A stretch of DNA of 64,000 nt from Methylobacterium sp. J-077 (GCF_022829365.1 NZ_JAKSYJ010000111.1:62001-126000), one strand, 5' to 3'. Counted from the first letter of the stretch, positions 1-8,065 are shown. Numbers and translations: made by a program. Notes: a model not told the origin generated them from the letters alone.

Positions 1-146
1 TTGAGATCGACGGTGCCGTCATTGTCGGTGTCGATCATCTTGACGGCACTGGCACCGCTCACCGGCTTGGCCAGTGCGGCTGGCACGGCAAGACCGGAGA
101 CGGCGAACGCGACCGCCGCGAAACCACTGATGAAACGAAGTGCCAT
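1..146 (-). CDS. Secreted EF-hand protein, C-terminus cut by window start
   Basis: Only the first 48 codons are present; the gene runs off the left edge. The product starts MALRFISGF and has a Sec-type signal peptide of about 26 residues ending in ALA-K. It is followed near residues 39-48 by one canonical EF-hand loop, DTDNDGTVDL (Asp at loop positions 1, 3, 5 and 9, Gly at 6), so a periplasmic Ca2+ or lanthanide binding role is likely. Methylobacterium encodes the lanthanide-binding EF-hand protein lanmodulin, whose loops carry Pro at position 2. Here that position is Thr, so an ordinary calmodulin-like EF-hand protein is equally possible. The rest of the gene is needed to decide. Confidence 0.75.
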   Translation of the reverse strand, partial: MALRFISGFAAVAFAVSGLAVPAALAKPVSGASAVKMIDTDNDGTVDL

Positions 147-252
147 TGCCAAATGCTCCCGAAACATGATGCGCGATCTTCCTAGTCGCGCCCCGGCTTT
201 GCCGCAAGCGCGAAATTGGCCGCGCAACGCAGCCATCCGAAAGGTGGAGACG

Positions 253-282
253 CGAAAAAGGGGCCGGCGAATGCCGACCCCT
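253..282 (-). terminator. Rho-independent terminator
   Basis: Read on the minus strand, a 9-bp stem (GGGGTCGGC / GCCGGCCCC with one G-U pair) and a short loop are followed by TTTTTC. It lies about 40 bases past the stop of the small Arg-rich exported protein gene and would end its transcript before the EF-hand gene. Confidence 0.75.
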
Positions 283-323
283 CTCAACATCGGCAGTTTA
301 CGCCGTGCTGTCGTCAGACCAAC

Positions 324-572
324 TCAATAGCCGTAGCCGCGGCGGACCGCCGGGCGGTCGTCCTCGAAACGCTCGCGGCGATACATCCGGTCGTCGTAGG
401 CGCGGTCGCGATCCCGGCGATAGTCCTCGCGGCGGAAGTCGCGTTCCCGCTGGCCGCGGGAGCGGAGATCGACGCTGGGGCCGTCGGGTCCGATATCGAT
501 GCGCTGAGCCGAAGCGGGAACGACGGTCGCGAGGGAGGCGGCCAGGATGGCGCCGGCGAGCAGGGTCTTCAT
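324..572 (-). CDS. Small Arg/Asp-rich exported protein
   Basis: The 82-residue product has a clear signal peptide (MKTLLAGAILAASLATVVPASA) followed by a low-complexity region rich in Arg, Asp, Tyr and Glu (RDFRREDYRRDRDR and similar). Proteins of this build are common in Methylobacterium and Bradyrhizobium and are annotated as hypothetical periplasmic proteins. The ATG at 572 is preferred over an in-frame upstream start because AAGGAG lies seven bases before it and the signal peptide begins exactly there. A terminator follows. No enzyme motif is visible and no function is assigned. Confidence 0.7.
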   Translation of the reverse strand: MKTLLAGAILAASLATVVPASAQRIDIGPDGPSVDLRSRGQRERDFRREDYRRDRDRAYDDRMYRRERFEDDRPAVRRGYGY

Positions 573-673
573 GGGACACTCCTTCGTGCGTTGGAGGCCC
601 AACACAGTCCCGTGAGGATCGTTCCCGATTCGCGACAGGCTATCCCCACAGCATCGCAGAAATCCGACCGGTG

Positions 674-2293
674 TCAGGCCAGGGTCGACAGATCCTGAAA
701 CCAGTGCTGCGCCTGGACATAGTTCTTCACCCGCGGCGACAACGCGTGCGGATTGGTGTCGTGTACCACCCAGACTTGCACCGCGTCGTCGACAACGATC
801 TCGTGGATGCGCGCCAGAAGCTTGTTCTGTTCATCCGGGTCCAGGCTCGCCTTAACCTTATCGCAGAGGGCATCGACCTCGGGATTGCGGTAGTGGCTCC
901 AGTTCACGCCCCCCGGGGCGATCTGCTTCGAATCGTAGAAGCGCAGGATCGCGTAGAACGGATCCGAGGTGACGTAGGCGATGTTGCCGGCGGTGATGCC
1001 CTTGAGGCTCGGATCCGCCGCGCCCTGGCGCCAGGCCGTGTAGGCTACTTCCAGCTCCACCGTCTTGAACTCCACCTGGATGCCGATCTCGGCCCAGCTC
1101 TGCTGGACGAACTCGTTGATCGGCAGGGACAGCATCTGCCCGGTCCCGCCGGTGGGGATCATGATCGTGGTCTTCATCGGGTTCTGCACCGAGAAGCCCG
1201 CCTCCTGCACCAGTTTGCGCGCCTGATCGACGTCGGTCTTGATCTGGAAGCTCGGCTTGCCGAACCACGGGCTCGAGGCCTGCATCTGGCCGACCGCGGG
1301 TTGCGCGAGGCCGCCCAGCAGCTGGACGACGCCCTCGCGGTCGATGGCGAGGTTGGCGGCCTTGCGCAGGCGCAGATCCCGCCAGGGCGAGCCCTCCAGC
1401 ATCGACAGGTGGTAGTTCCAGACATGCGGGGTGTCGTTGCCGACGACCCGCATGCCGGACGCCTTCAGGCGCGGTACCGCGTCGGGGGCCGGCGCCTCGA
1501 TCAGATCGACATTGCCGGAAAGGAGCGCGTTCACCCGGGCGAGATCCTCGGGCACGCAGGTCAGCGTCAGCTTGGCGAGCTTCGGTACTCGCTTGGGGTT
1601 CCAGTAGCCGGCATTCGGCAGCAGCTCGAGGCGGACCCGGGGGACCAGCTGGCCCATCTTGAACGGACCGGTGCCCGAGGGCTGGAACGCGTACTTCGCC
1701 CAGTCGCGCCCGACCGCCTCGTATTGCGCGGGCGAGGAGATCAGGAACCAGAGCATCTGGTAGGGGAACAGGCTGTCGGGGTTCTTGGTGGTCACTTGGA
1801 CGGTCTTGGCGTCGAGCTTCCGGTAGCTCGCGACCCCCGGCAGCCGCGGGCGGACCTGGGCGGCCTGCCGCTGGTCGAAATGCGGCGCCTCCTTGTTGAG
1901 GACCTTGTCGAAGTTCCAGATCACCGCGTCGGCATCGAAGGCCGAGCCGTCATGGAATGTCACGCCCTCGCGCAGGTGGAAGATCCAGACCTTCGGATCT
2001 GCCTTGTCGACCTCCCATGCGGTGGCGAGGCCGGGGATCATCGTGCCCGGCCGGTCGGCAATGTCGAGGTCCCAGGCGACCAGGGGGTCGTACAGGGTCA
2101 GACCGGTGAACTGGTAGCCGCCGGCGCCGCGGTCCGGCTGGCCGGTGGTGAGCGGCAGGTCGGTCATCGAGATGCCGTAGGTCAGACTGCCGGCCCCCGC
2201 GCCCTGCGCGCCGGCCCGGCCCGCCGGACCCAGTGCCGCCAGGGCGGCGCCCCCGGCCATGAGCGCGCGGCGTGTCGGCTTGATCGGGTCCAT
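674..2293 (-). CDS. ABC transporter substrate-binding protein, family 5 (peptide/nickel type)
   Basis: The 539-residue product matches the SBP_bac_5 family (DppA/OppA-like periplasmic binding proteins) in length and motifs. These include GLATAWEVDKADPKVWIFHLREG, the typical 'FHDG..FDADAVIWNFD' segment, and a C-terminal 'ARIHEIVVDDAVQVWVVHD'-type region. The N-terminus TRRALMAGGAALAALG with an A-A-G-A-Q cleavage region looks like a twin-arginine or Sec signal, so it should be periplasmic. No permease or ATPase gene is adjacent, so it is an orphan binding protein that must use a transporter encoded elsewhere. The ligand (peptide, nickel chelate, glutathione or other) cannot be told from the sequence. 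Confidence 0.88.
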   Translation of the reverse strand: MDPIKPTRRALMAGGAALAALGPAGRAGAQGAGAGSLTYGISMTDLPLTTGQPDRGAGGYQFTGLTLYDPLVAWDLDIADRPGTMIPGLATAWEVDKADPKVWIFHLREGVTFHDGSAFDADAVIWNFDKVLNKEAPHFDQRQAAQVRPRLPGVASYRKLDAKTVQVTTKNPDSLFPYQMLWFLISSPAQYEAVGRDWAKYAFQPSGTGPFKMGQLVPRVRLELLPNAGYWNPKRVPKLAKLTLTCVPEDLARVNALLSGNVDLIEAPAPDAVPRLKASGMRVVGNDTPHVWNYHLSMLEGSPWRDLRLRKAANLAIDREGVVQLLGGLAQPAVGQMQASSPWFGKPSFQIKTDVDQARKLVQEAGFSVQNPMKTTIMIPTGGTGQMLSLPINEFVQQSWAEIGIQVEFKTVELEVAYTAWRQGAADPSLKGITAGNIAYVTSDPFYAILRFYDSKQIAPGGVNWSHYRNPEVDALCDKVKASLDPDEQNKLLARIHEIVVDDAVQVWVVHDTNPHALSPRVKNYVQAQHWFQDLSTLA

Positions 2294-2420
2294 CGTGTCT
2301 CTCGGCAGAAGGGGCGCGCCGCCCGTCAGCGCCCTCCTCCGTCGAGAAGTACCGCCGCCGGCTGCATACGGTATCTTGCATGCATCGTGCCCAACGCCGC
2401 GGCGGCCGGTATTCCTAACC

Positions 2421-3482
2421 TCAGCCCGCCCAGACCTGGCCGGGCCTCAGGGCCAGGAACCGCTCGGGGGCGATGCCCTGCGCGTCCAGCGCCGCCGCCA
2501 GCGCCTCGACGGGCTGCTCGATCCCCTCGTCGGTGAGCTGGAAGGTGCCCCAATGGTGGCCGAGCGCCTGCGCGGCCCCGAGGAGCGCGAACGCCTCCAC
2601 GGCCTCGGCCGGGTTCACGTGCTGCGCCTGCATGAACCAGCGCGGCTCGTAGGCGCCGATCGGCAGCGTCGCCAGGCGGGGCGCCCCGAACCGGGCGCGG
2701 ATGTCGCGGAACAGGCCGCCGTCGCCGAAGCCGGTATCGCCGACATGGTAGTGGACGCCCTGGGCCGAGGTGATCACGAAGGCGCACCACAGGGCCATGC
2801 GCCGGTCCTTCACGCCGCGGGCGGACCAGTGGTTGGCCGGCACCAGGTGCACGGCGAGCCCGTCGCCGAGATCCACCGACTCGTCCCAGTCGCGGGTCTC
2901 GACATGCATCGTGTCGTCGTAGTTGCGCAGGATCGTATCGTTGCCGAACGGCGCCACGATCAGCGGCTGATGGGCCTGCCAGATCCGGGCGAGGCTCGGC
3001 CCGTCGAGATGGTCGTAGTGATTGTGGGTGATCAGCACGGCGTCGATCGGGGGCAGGTCGCCGAACGCAATCCCCGGCGGGTTGACCCGCTTGGGTCCGG
3101 CGAACCGGACCGGGCTGGCGCGCTTGGCGAAGACCGGATCGATCAGGATGTTGCGGCCGGCGACCTGCACCAGGTAGCTCGCGTGGCCGATCAGCACGAC
3201 CCGCAGCGAGCCGCTGCGCTCGGGCGGGCGGTCGGCGGGAAACGGGCTCGGGTAGCTCTTGGGCCAGGGCTCGCGCTGGCGCTTCGCCTGCCAGCGCAGC
3301 ACGTCCGGCAGCGACGTGTCCGTCGCCTGATCCGGCAGGAAGAACCGCAGCCCGTCGAAATGACCGGATTTCGGGCCGCGGTAATACGGGTTCTTGCCGC
3401 GGCGGTGGGCGGCATAGCCGACGCCGCCGAGCGTCATCACCGTGGCCGCACTCGCGACCGTGAGCAGGCTGCGCCGTTTCAT
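2421..3482 (-). CDS. MBL-fold metal-dependent hydrolase (UlaG/NAPE-PLD-like)
   Basis: The 353-residue product carries the metallo-beta-lactamase signature HNHYDH (His153, His155, Asp157, His158 from the ATG used here). Further metal ligands sit in the segments VPANHWSARG and HVGDTGF. The arrangement resembles the N-acyl-phosphatidylethanolamine phospholipase D / UlaG group of Zn-dependent hydrolases. The N-terminus (MKRRSLLTVASAATVMTLGG) is hydrophobic and positively charged, suggesting export or membrane anchoring. A TTG seven codons upstream is also open; the ATG at 3482 is preferred because the signal sequence starts there. The substrate is unknown. Confidence 0.85.
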   Translation of the reverse strand: MKRRSLLTVASAATVMTLGGVGYAAHRRGKNPYYRGPKSGHFDGLRFFLPDQATDTSLPDVLRWQAKRQREPWPKSYPSPFPADRPPERSGSLRVVLIGHASYLVQVAGRNILIDPVFAKRASPVRFAGPKRVNPPGIAFGDLPPIDAVLITHNHYDHLDGPSLARIWQAHQPLIVAPFGNDTILRNYDDTMHVETRDWDESVDLGDGLAVHLVPANHWSARGVKDRRMALWCAFVITSAQGVHYHVGDTGFGDGGLFRDIRARFGAPRLATLPIGAYEPRWFMQAQHVNPAEAVEAFALLGAAQALGHHWGTFQLTDEGIEQPVEALAAALDAQGIAPERFLALRPGQVWAG

Positions 3483-3559
3483 GAAATGGGAGATGGCCGT
3501 CAAGGCGCCGTGGTCAAGCTCTCCCGGCCGCGACGGGGAGCCTCAGGGCCGCCTTGGCC

Positions 3560-3796
3560 TTACTCCACGGCCTCGGCCGCGAGCGACAGGCGGGCGCGGA
3601 ACACCACCTTGCCGACCGTGTCGCGCACGCAGGCGACGTAATCCTGGCGCTCGACATCCGGCAGCATGTCGCGGGCGATCGCCGACATGATCCGGGTGAC
3701 TTTGGCGCGGGCCGCCGGCAGGTCCGGCAGGTCGAAGCCGACCTCGTCGCGGACCGGCTGGGAACCGTCATGGAGATCGATGAAGAAGCGAGGCAT
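3560..3796 (-). CDS. DUF6894-type small protein
   Basis: The 78-residue product begins MPRFFIDLHDGSQPVRDEVGFDLPD, the characteristic opening of the small DUF6894 family abundant in Methylobacterium and other Rhizobiales. The rest (AARAKVTRIMSAIARDML...RDTVGKVVFRARLSL) fits the family alpha/beta pattern. An in-frame extension reaches 3844, but the conserved start is at 3796. No biochemical function is known for the family. It sits in the gap between the MBL-fold hydrolase and the Rieske oxygenase, apparently as its own unit. Confidence 0.75.
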   Translation of the reverse strand: MPRFFIDLHDGSQPVRDEVGFDLPDLPAARAKVTRIMSAIARDMLPDVERQDYVACVRDTVGKVVFRARLSLAAEAVE

Positions 3797-3901
3797 CGGC
3801 GCGCAGCGTCTCATGAGTGGTAATTCGCTGATATCAGTGCGCAAATTGTGGTTAATAGAGCGTTACCTGCCTCGAATAGACGCCTATAACCGTCCTACAA
3901 A

Positions 3902-4990
3902 TCAGGAGCGCCAGCGCAGTTCGCGCCGCTCCAGAGGGTTCTCGAACGGCCGGCCGGCACGGGCCGATTCCAGGGCCTCGCGCTTGAGCCGGAAATACCA
4001 TTGCGAGGGCAGATCGCCCTGGCCGAACAGCACCATGGTCGGCTTGCGGTCGAGGCCGTCCTGGGCGTGCTGAAGCACCTGCTGGTCCTGGGTCAAGAAC
4101 TGCCGCATCAGCGGCCGGGCGACGGGCTTGAGCAGGTTCAGCGCCGGCATGCTCCAGTAGAGGGCGTTGGTGAGCAGGGTGCGGTCCGGCGTCAGCGGCG
4201 TCGCGAAGGTGTAGTTGGCTACGCGCTTCGCGCCGGCGCGGATGCGCTCCAGGCGCACGCCGGGCAGCCGGAACTCGATCTCGACCTCGGGCACGCCGCC
4301 GAGCAGGCGGTAGACCGGCGAGCTCGTCGTGGTGGCGTGGCTGGTCATGACGAAGCCGTGCGGCACCGGCTGGAAGGTCTTCACCTTCTCGCGCAGCTGC
4401 TTCGAGGGTCGGAACCACCAGCTGTCATGCACGAAGGCGACATGCCCGGGATCGACCAGGCTCAAAGTGGTGAGGTCGTAGGAGGCCTCGACCACGAGTT
4501 CGACGACCAGAGAGCCCGCCGGCTCGAAATCCAGCTCCGGCACGGCAGGCACGTCACCACCAGCGGGGCCGAGATGCGGGTTGACCCAGAGGAACCCGGC
4601 GCTCTCGCAGACCGGGAAGCGCTGGACCTGGATGCGGGAGAAATCCGCGGCATCGTGCTCGGACAGGGTCGGCACGTCGCGGCAGCGCCCGTCCGTGCCG
4701 AAGCGCCAGCCGTGGAACGGGCACATCAGCGTGTCGCCGTCGAATCGCCCCTTGGACAGGGCCATGCCGCGATGCGGGCAGCGGTCGCGGAGCGCGAACG
4801 CGGTGCCGTCCGGGGCGCGGCCCAGCACGATCTGCTCGCCGTTCAGCTCCACGGCGCGAAGCCCGGTGCGGCCGATGCTGCGGGATTGGCCGACGCAGTA
4901 CCACGCGTTGCCGAGGGGCTGGCGCATGGCCTCCGGATCGAGGGCGGCGTCCTCGGGCGGACGCGGCAGGGACGTGACGGGCGCGTTCAA
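3902..4990 (-). CDS. Rieske [2Fe-2S] aromatic-ring-hydroxylating/demethylating oxygenase, alpha subunit
   Basis: The 362-residue product has the Rieske cluster ligands C71-P-H73 and C90-P-F-H93 (CPHRG ... CPFHGW) with the usual 17-residue spacing. A VanA-like catalytic half follows, with a probable mononuclear-iron His motif in DPGHVAFVHDSWW. Such oxygenases (vanillate O-demethylase, phenylpropionate dioxygenase, choline or caffeine demethylases) insert oxygen or demethylate using electrons from a separate reductase. No reductase or ferredoxin gene is adjacent. In a methylotroph a demethylase releasing formaldehyde is attractive, but the substrate is inference only. Confidence 0.88.
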   Translation of the reverse strand: MNAPVTSLPRPPEDAALDPEAMRQPLGNAWYCVGQSRSIGRTGLRAVELNGEQIVLGRAPDGTAFALRDRCPHRGMALSKGRFDGDTLMCPFHGWRFGTDGRCRDVPTLSEHDAADFSRIQVQRFPVCESAGFLWVNPHLGPAGGDVPAVPELDFEPAGSLVVELVVEASYDLTTLSLVDPGHVAFVHDSWWFRPSKQLREKVKTFQPVPHGFVMTSHATTTSSPVYRLLGGVPEVEIEFRLPGVRLERIRAGAKRVANYTFATPLTPDRTLLTNALYWSMPALNLLKPVARPLMRQFLTQDQQVLQHAQDGLDRKPTMVLFGQGDLPSQWYFRLKREALESARAGRPFENPLERRELRWRS

Positions 4991-5102
4991 AGGGTGTTCG
5001 GGCTGACCTCGGTGCGCCCGTCATACGCCCGGCGACCGGGGGGAGGAAGCACGGATGCAGGGAGGACAAACGGGCGCAGCCGCGGGGCTTCACAAGTGGG
5101 CA

Positions 5103-5151
5103 GGAGCCACCTACCTTCGCGTCACCCGCAACGAACGAAAGGAGGTGATCC
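5103..5151 (+). promoter_or_regulatory. Extended Shine-Dalgarno faced by an anti-SD look-alike
   Basis: Bases 5138-5151 (AAAGGAGGTGATCC) are an uninterrupted complement of the universal 16S rRNA 3' end, far longer than a normal Shine-Dalgarno. About 20 bases upstream, 5103-5117 reads GGAGCCACCTACCTT, a degenerate copy of the 16S tail itself. ACCT-A-CCTT (5109-5117) can pair with AAGGAGGT (5139-5146) with one bulged A. C5108-G5147 and GGA/TCC pairs (5103-5105 with 5149-5151) extend the stem around a small internal loop. This predicts a hairpin that hides the ribosome-binding site. The pairing is read by eye and no folding energy was computed. Confidence 0.55.
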
Positions 5152-5152
5152 A

Positions 5153-5224
5153 GTGTCTCATTGTCATCAGCCGTCAGTCTCGGCTTACCGGACCTGGACC
5201 GTCGCCTCCGGCGTGTCGATCTAA
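5153..5224 (+). CDS. 23-residue mini-protein with a near-perfect ribosome-binding site
   Basis: A GTG start two bases after the 14-base SD complement opens a 23-codon frame encoding MSHCHQPSVSAYRTWTVASGVSI, ended by TAA and followed 58 bases later by a strong terminator. It occupies its own plus-strand unit between two minus-strand genes, which argues for a real transcript. The peptide has His-Cys-His near its start and no membrane segment. It may be a leader peptide, a regulatory small protein or a decoy for ribosomes. The GTG is close to the core GGAGG (about 7 bases from its end), normal for initiation. I do not recognise the family. Confidence 0.55.
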   Translation: MSHCHQPSVSAYRTWTVASGVSI

Positions 5225-5282
5225 GACGCGTCAGAGCCCCGATTTCGGGACAGTTCCGCCAGACATGACGGTTCGGCAATGG

Positions 5283-5316
5283 AAGGGCCACCCTCGCGGG
5301 TGGCCCTTCGGCTTTT
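5283..5316 (+). terminator. Rho-independent terminator of the mini-gene
   Basis: AAGGGCCACCC and GGGTGGCCCTT form a perfect 11-bp stem with a TCGC loop, followed by CGGCTTTT. It closes the plus-strand mini-gene transcript. On the minus strand the stem follows the coiled-coil gene stop at 5331 and may also slow that transcript, but it lacks a T-run there. Confidence 0.8.
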
Positions 5317-5330
5317 CAAGCCTTGAATGT

Positions 5331-5960
5331 TCAGCGCTTCGGCGCCTGGAACAGCGGCTGCGCCAGGGCCTCGGTCCGCGCCCGCCACAGGTCGCGCTCC
5401 TCGCGCAGGCCATCGCGCTCGGCCGCGATGGCGTGGCGCTCGGCCCGCAGCGCGTCGCGCTCGGCGACGGCCCGGTCGCGCTCGATCCGCATGTGCTCGC
5501 GCTCCTGGCGGAACCGCTCGCGCTCGCTCCGGAATTCTTCGCGCTCGGCGCGAACCTCTTCCTGCTCGGCGCGCAGATCCTCGATCGAGCCGATCTCCTC
5601 GCGGATATGCTCCCGGAGCGCCCGCATCTCCTCGGCCAGGATTGCCTGAAGCTCGTCCTGGCGCTCGGCCTCCAGCCGCAGCTTGGCCTTGAGCATCATG
5701 TTCTCGGCCATCAGTTCGGACACGTCCGCATCCTCCGCGACCGCGCCGACCCCGTCGGGCTGCGCCACCAGCCGGGGCGACCACGCCGCCTCGGCACCGC
5801 GGGGGGCCTTGATCTCCGGGGCCGCCTCGTGCGGGCGATCGTCGCCGCGCGGCTCGGCCGGGCTGTGGGTCTTCATCGTCGCGAGCCAGTCCCGCAGGGG
5901 ACCGGGGGCGATGCGGCTGCCGGTCTCGTTCGGCGGGAAGGTGCGGGCGGGTTCCGACAT
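5331..5960 (-). CDS. Coiled-coil protein of unknown function
   Basis: The 209-residue product has a disordered, Pro/Asp-rich first third (residues 1-75). From about residue 78 to 200 it is one long Glu/Arg-rich heptad region (repeats such as ERDALRAERHAIAAERDGLREERDLW). No signal peptide or transmembrane segment is seen, so it is probably a cytoplasmic structural or scaffold protein that oligomerises through the coiled coil. It ends APKR at the left side of the mini-gene terminator. No family was recognised. Confidence 0.7.
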   Translation of the reverse strand: MSEPARTFPPNETGSRIAPGPLRDWLATMKTHSPAEPRGDDRPHEAAPEIKAPRGAEAAWSPRLVAQPDGVGAVAEDADVSELMAENMMLKAKLRLEAERQDELQAILAEEMRALREHIREEIGSIEDLRAEQEEVRAEREEFRSERERFRQEREHMRIERDRAVAERDALRAERHAIAAERDGLREERDLWRARTEALAQPLFQAPKR

Positions 5961-6260
5961 CGGCGGTCGTCCTGAACGGGTGCTGCCCGATCAGAGTCCC
6001 AACATGCTTAACGATCCGTAAAAGTTAACGGCCGGCCGTCGTCTCAACCATGAGATGGTTCATGGGCGGGAGACCGAAAATTGACTTTTCCGGCTGTTGC
6101 CGCTACGCCCCGCGCCTCCGATCCGTAGCAGATCGTCACGACACGAAGCCGCCCGGCCCATGAGGCCGGAGGTCAACGCCCGACAGCGCGTCCGCGCCCT
6201 CGGGCGCGATCTGTGTTGGGCCGATCCGCTGCGTCGGGATCCGCCGGTCGAGGCTTTCGC
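5961..6260 (+). other. Intergenic region upstream of the cysteine-motif protein and ffh
   Basis: This 300-base gap separates the divergent coiled-coil gene from the cysteine-motif/ffh unit and should contain promoters for both. A less GC-rich stretch around 6010-6090 (TTAACGATCCGTAAAAGTTAACGG; TTGACTTTTCCGG) is the most promoter-like part. I found no conserved RNA or clear regulator site. Confidence 0.35.
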
Positions 6261-6473
6261 ATGACCCGAGACGATTTGAACATCGCGGACGCGATCAACG
6301 AGACCTGTCCCTGGTCGGGCAAGCCGATCTCGGCCGATTCGCTGACACTCTATAGCGGCGCGGTGGTCGGGTTCTGCAATCCGGATTGCCGGGACAAGTT
6401 CGCGAGCGCCGTGCGCAGCTTCGAGGCAGCCCTCCAGGCGCGCCGCGTCGAGCGCGCCGGCCTCGAGCAGTAA
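6261..6473 (+). CDS. Small YHS/TRASH-like cysteine-motif protein
   Basis: The 70-residue product contains ETCPWSGKPI at residues 14-23 and GFCNPDCRDKF at about 36-46. This is the C-P-x-x-G-K-P-I ... V-G-F-C-x3-C-x3-F pattern of YHS/TRASH domains, which bind metal through cysteines. The ATG at 6261 is used because the conserved part follows directly; an upstream in-frame start at 6213 adds unconserved residues. The gene ends 17 bases before ffh and is probably co-transcribed with it. Whether it binds metal or senses it cannot be said. Confidence 0.7.
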   Translation: MTRDDLNIADAINETCPWSGKPISADSLTLYSGAVVGFCNPDCRDKFASAVRSFEAALQARRVERAGLEQ

Positions 6474-6490
6474 GCGCGGGTCCGAAAACC

Positions 6491-8065
6491 ATGTTCGAAG
6501 GCCTGTCCGACCGCCTCTCCGGCATCCTCTCGGGGCTCACCCGCCGGGGCGCCCTGACCGAAGCCGACGTCACCGCGGCGATGCGCGAGGTCCGCCGCGC
6601 CCTGCTGGAGGCCGACGTGGCCCTGGAGGTCGTGCGCGGCTTCACCGACCGGGTGAAGGAGAAGGCGGTCGGCGCCGTCGTGCTCAAGTCGGTCACCCCC
6701 GGCCAGATGGTCGTCAAGATCGTCAACGACGAGCTGGTGGCGATGCTCGGCACCGATGCCGAGGTGATCGATCTCAATGCGCCTGCCCCGGTGCCGATCC
6801 TGATGGTCGGCCTCCAGGGCTCGGGCAAGACCACCACCACCGCCAAGATCGCCCGGCGCCTGTCCGAGCGTGAGAAGCGGCGGGTGCTGCTCGCCTCCCT
6901 CGACACCCGCCGCCCGGCCGCCATGGAGCAACTCGCGGTGCTGGCCAAGCAGGTCGGCGTCGAGAGCCTGCCGATCGTGGCCGGCCAGTCGGCGGTGCAG
7001 ATCGCCAAGCGCGCCATGGAGGCCGCCCGGCTCGGCGGCTTCGACGTGGTGATGCTCGACACCGCCGGCCGGACCACGGTCGACGAGGCCCTGATGGTCG
7101 AGGCGGCCGAGGTGAAGGCCGCGACCCGGCCGCATGAGGTGCTGCTGGTCGCCGACGCGCTGACCGGCCAGGACGCGGTCAACACCGCCCGCGCCTTCGA
7201 CGAGCGGCTCGGCGTCACCGGCATCGTGCTCACCCGCATGGACGGCGATTCCCGCGGCGGCGCGGCGCTGTCGATGCGCGCCGTCACCGGCAAGCCGATC
7301 AAGCTCGTCGGCACCGGCGAGAAGGTCGACGCGCTGGAGGAGTTCCATCCGTCCCGCGTCGCCAACCGCATTCTCGGCATGGGCGACATCGTCTCCCTCG
7401 TCGAGAAGGCCGCCGAGACCATCGACCACGAGCAGGCGCTCCGCACCGCGGAGAAGATGCGCAAGGGCAAGTTCGACTTGGAGGATCTCTCCATGCAACT
7501 CGCCCAGATGGAGAAGATGGGCGGCATCGGCGGCCTGATGGGCATGCTGCCCGGCATGGGCGCGATGAAGAAGCAGGTCGAGGGCGCCAATCTCGACGAG
7601 AAGATGTTCAAGCGTCAGCGGGCGATCATCTCGTCGATGACTCCGCACGAGCGCAAGAACCCGGACCTGCTGAAGAATTCCCGCAAGAAGCGCATCGCGG
7701 CGGGCTCGGGCGTCGACGTCTCGGAGATCAACAAGCTCCTGAAGATGCACCGGACCATGGCCGACATGATGAAGGCGATGGGCTCGGGCAAGCGCGGCAT
7801 CGGGCAGGCGCTTGGCTCGATGTTCGGGCTTGGCGGCGGAGGCGGGATGCCGGGTGGGATGCCGGGCTTGCCGCCTGGAATGCCCGAGCCGACCCCGGAG
7901 CAGATCGCCCAGCTCGAAAAACAGTTCGGTGGCAAGCTGCCGCCGATGCCGCCGGGCCTGGGCGGGGGCGGTCTGGGCGGTATGCCGAAGATGCCGGGGC
8001 TTCCAGGCCTCGGCGGTCCGAAGCTGCCCGGACTCGGCGGCTTCATGCCGGGGAAGAAGAAATGA
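6491..8065 (+). CDS. ffh: Signal recognition particle protein Ffh
   Basis: The 524-residue GTPase binds 4.5S RNA and signal sequences of nascent membrane proteins and delivers them to FtsY. The N-domain helix bundle (MFEGLSDRLSGILSGLTRRG) is followed by the G-domain with P-loop GLQGSGKTTTTAKIA, DTAGR and TRMDGDSRGG motifs. The M-domain has the methionine-rich signal-sequence groove and an SRP-RNA-binding helix (NSRKKRIAAGSG). A C-terminal tail of about 90 residues is unusually rich in Gly, Met and Pro. The stop overlaps the chorismate mutase start (ATGA), indicating translational coupling. Confidence 0.98.
   Translation: MFEGLSDRLSGILSGLTRRGALTEADVTAAMREVRRALLEADVALEVVRGFTDRVKEKAVGAVVLKSVTPGQMVVKIVNDELVAMLGTDAEVIDLNAPAPVPILMVGLQGSGKTTTTAKIARRLSEREKRRVLLASLDTRRPAAMEQLAVLAKQVGVESLPIVAGQSAVQIAKRAMEAARLGGFDVVMLDTAGRTTVDEALMVEAAEVKAATRPHEVLLVADALTGQDAVNTARAFDERLGVTGIVLTRMDGDSRGGAALSMRAVTGKPIKLVGTGEKVDALEEFHPSRVANRILGMGDIVSLVEKAAETIDHEQALRTAEKMRKGKFDLEDLSMQLAQMEKMGGIGGLMGMLPGMGAMKKQVEGANLDEKMFKRQRAIISSMTPHERKNPDLLKNSRKKRIAAGSGVDVSEINKLLKMHRTMADMMKAMGSGKRGIGQALGSMFGLGGGGGMPGGMPGLPPGMPEPTPEQIAQLEKQFGGKLPPMPPGLGGGGLGGMPKMPGLPGLGGPKLPGLGGFMPGKKK

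Noticed and set aside
305..2536. A 743-codon plus-strand open frame opposite the solute-binding protein
   Set aside because: Its translation is Arg/Gly/Asp/Val/Leu-rich, low in Lys, Phe and hydrophobic cores, and mirrors the codon structure of the real minus-strand gene, a usual artefact in high-GC DNA.
5138..5151. The 16S-complementary sequence as a relic of a 16S rRNA gene
   Set aside because: Only the 14-base complement of the very 3' end is present, in the orientation of a ribosome-binding site, with a start codon at the right distance and no other rRNA-like sequence nearby.
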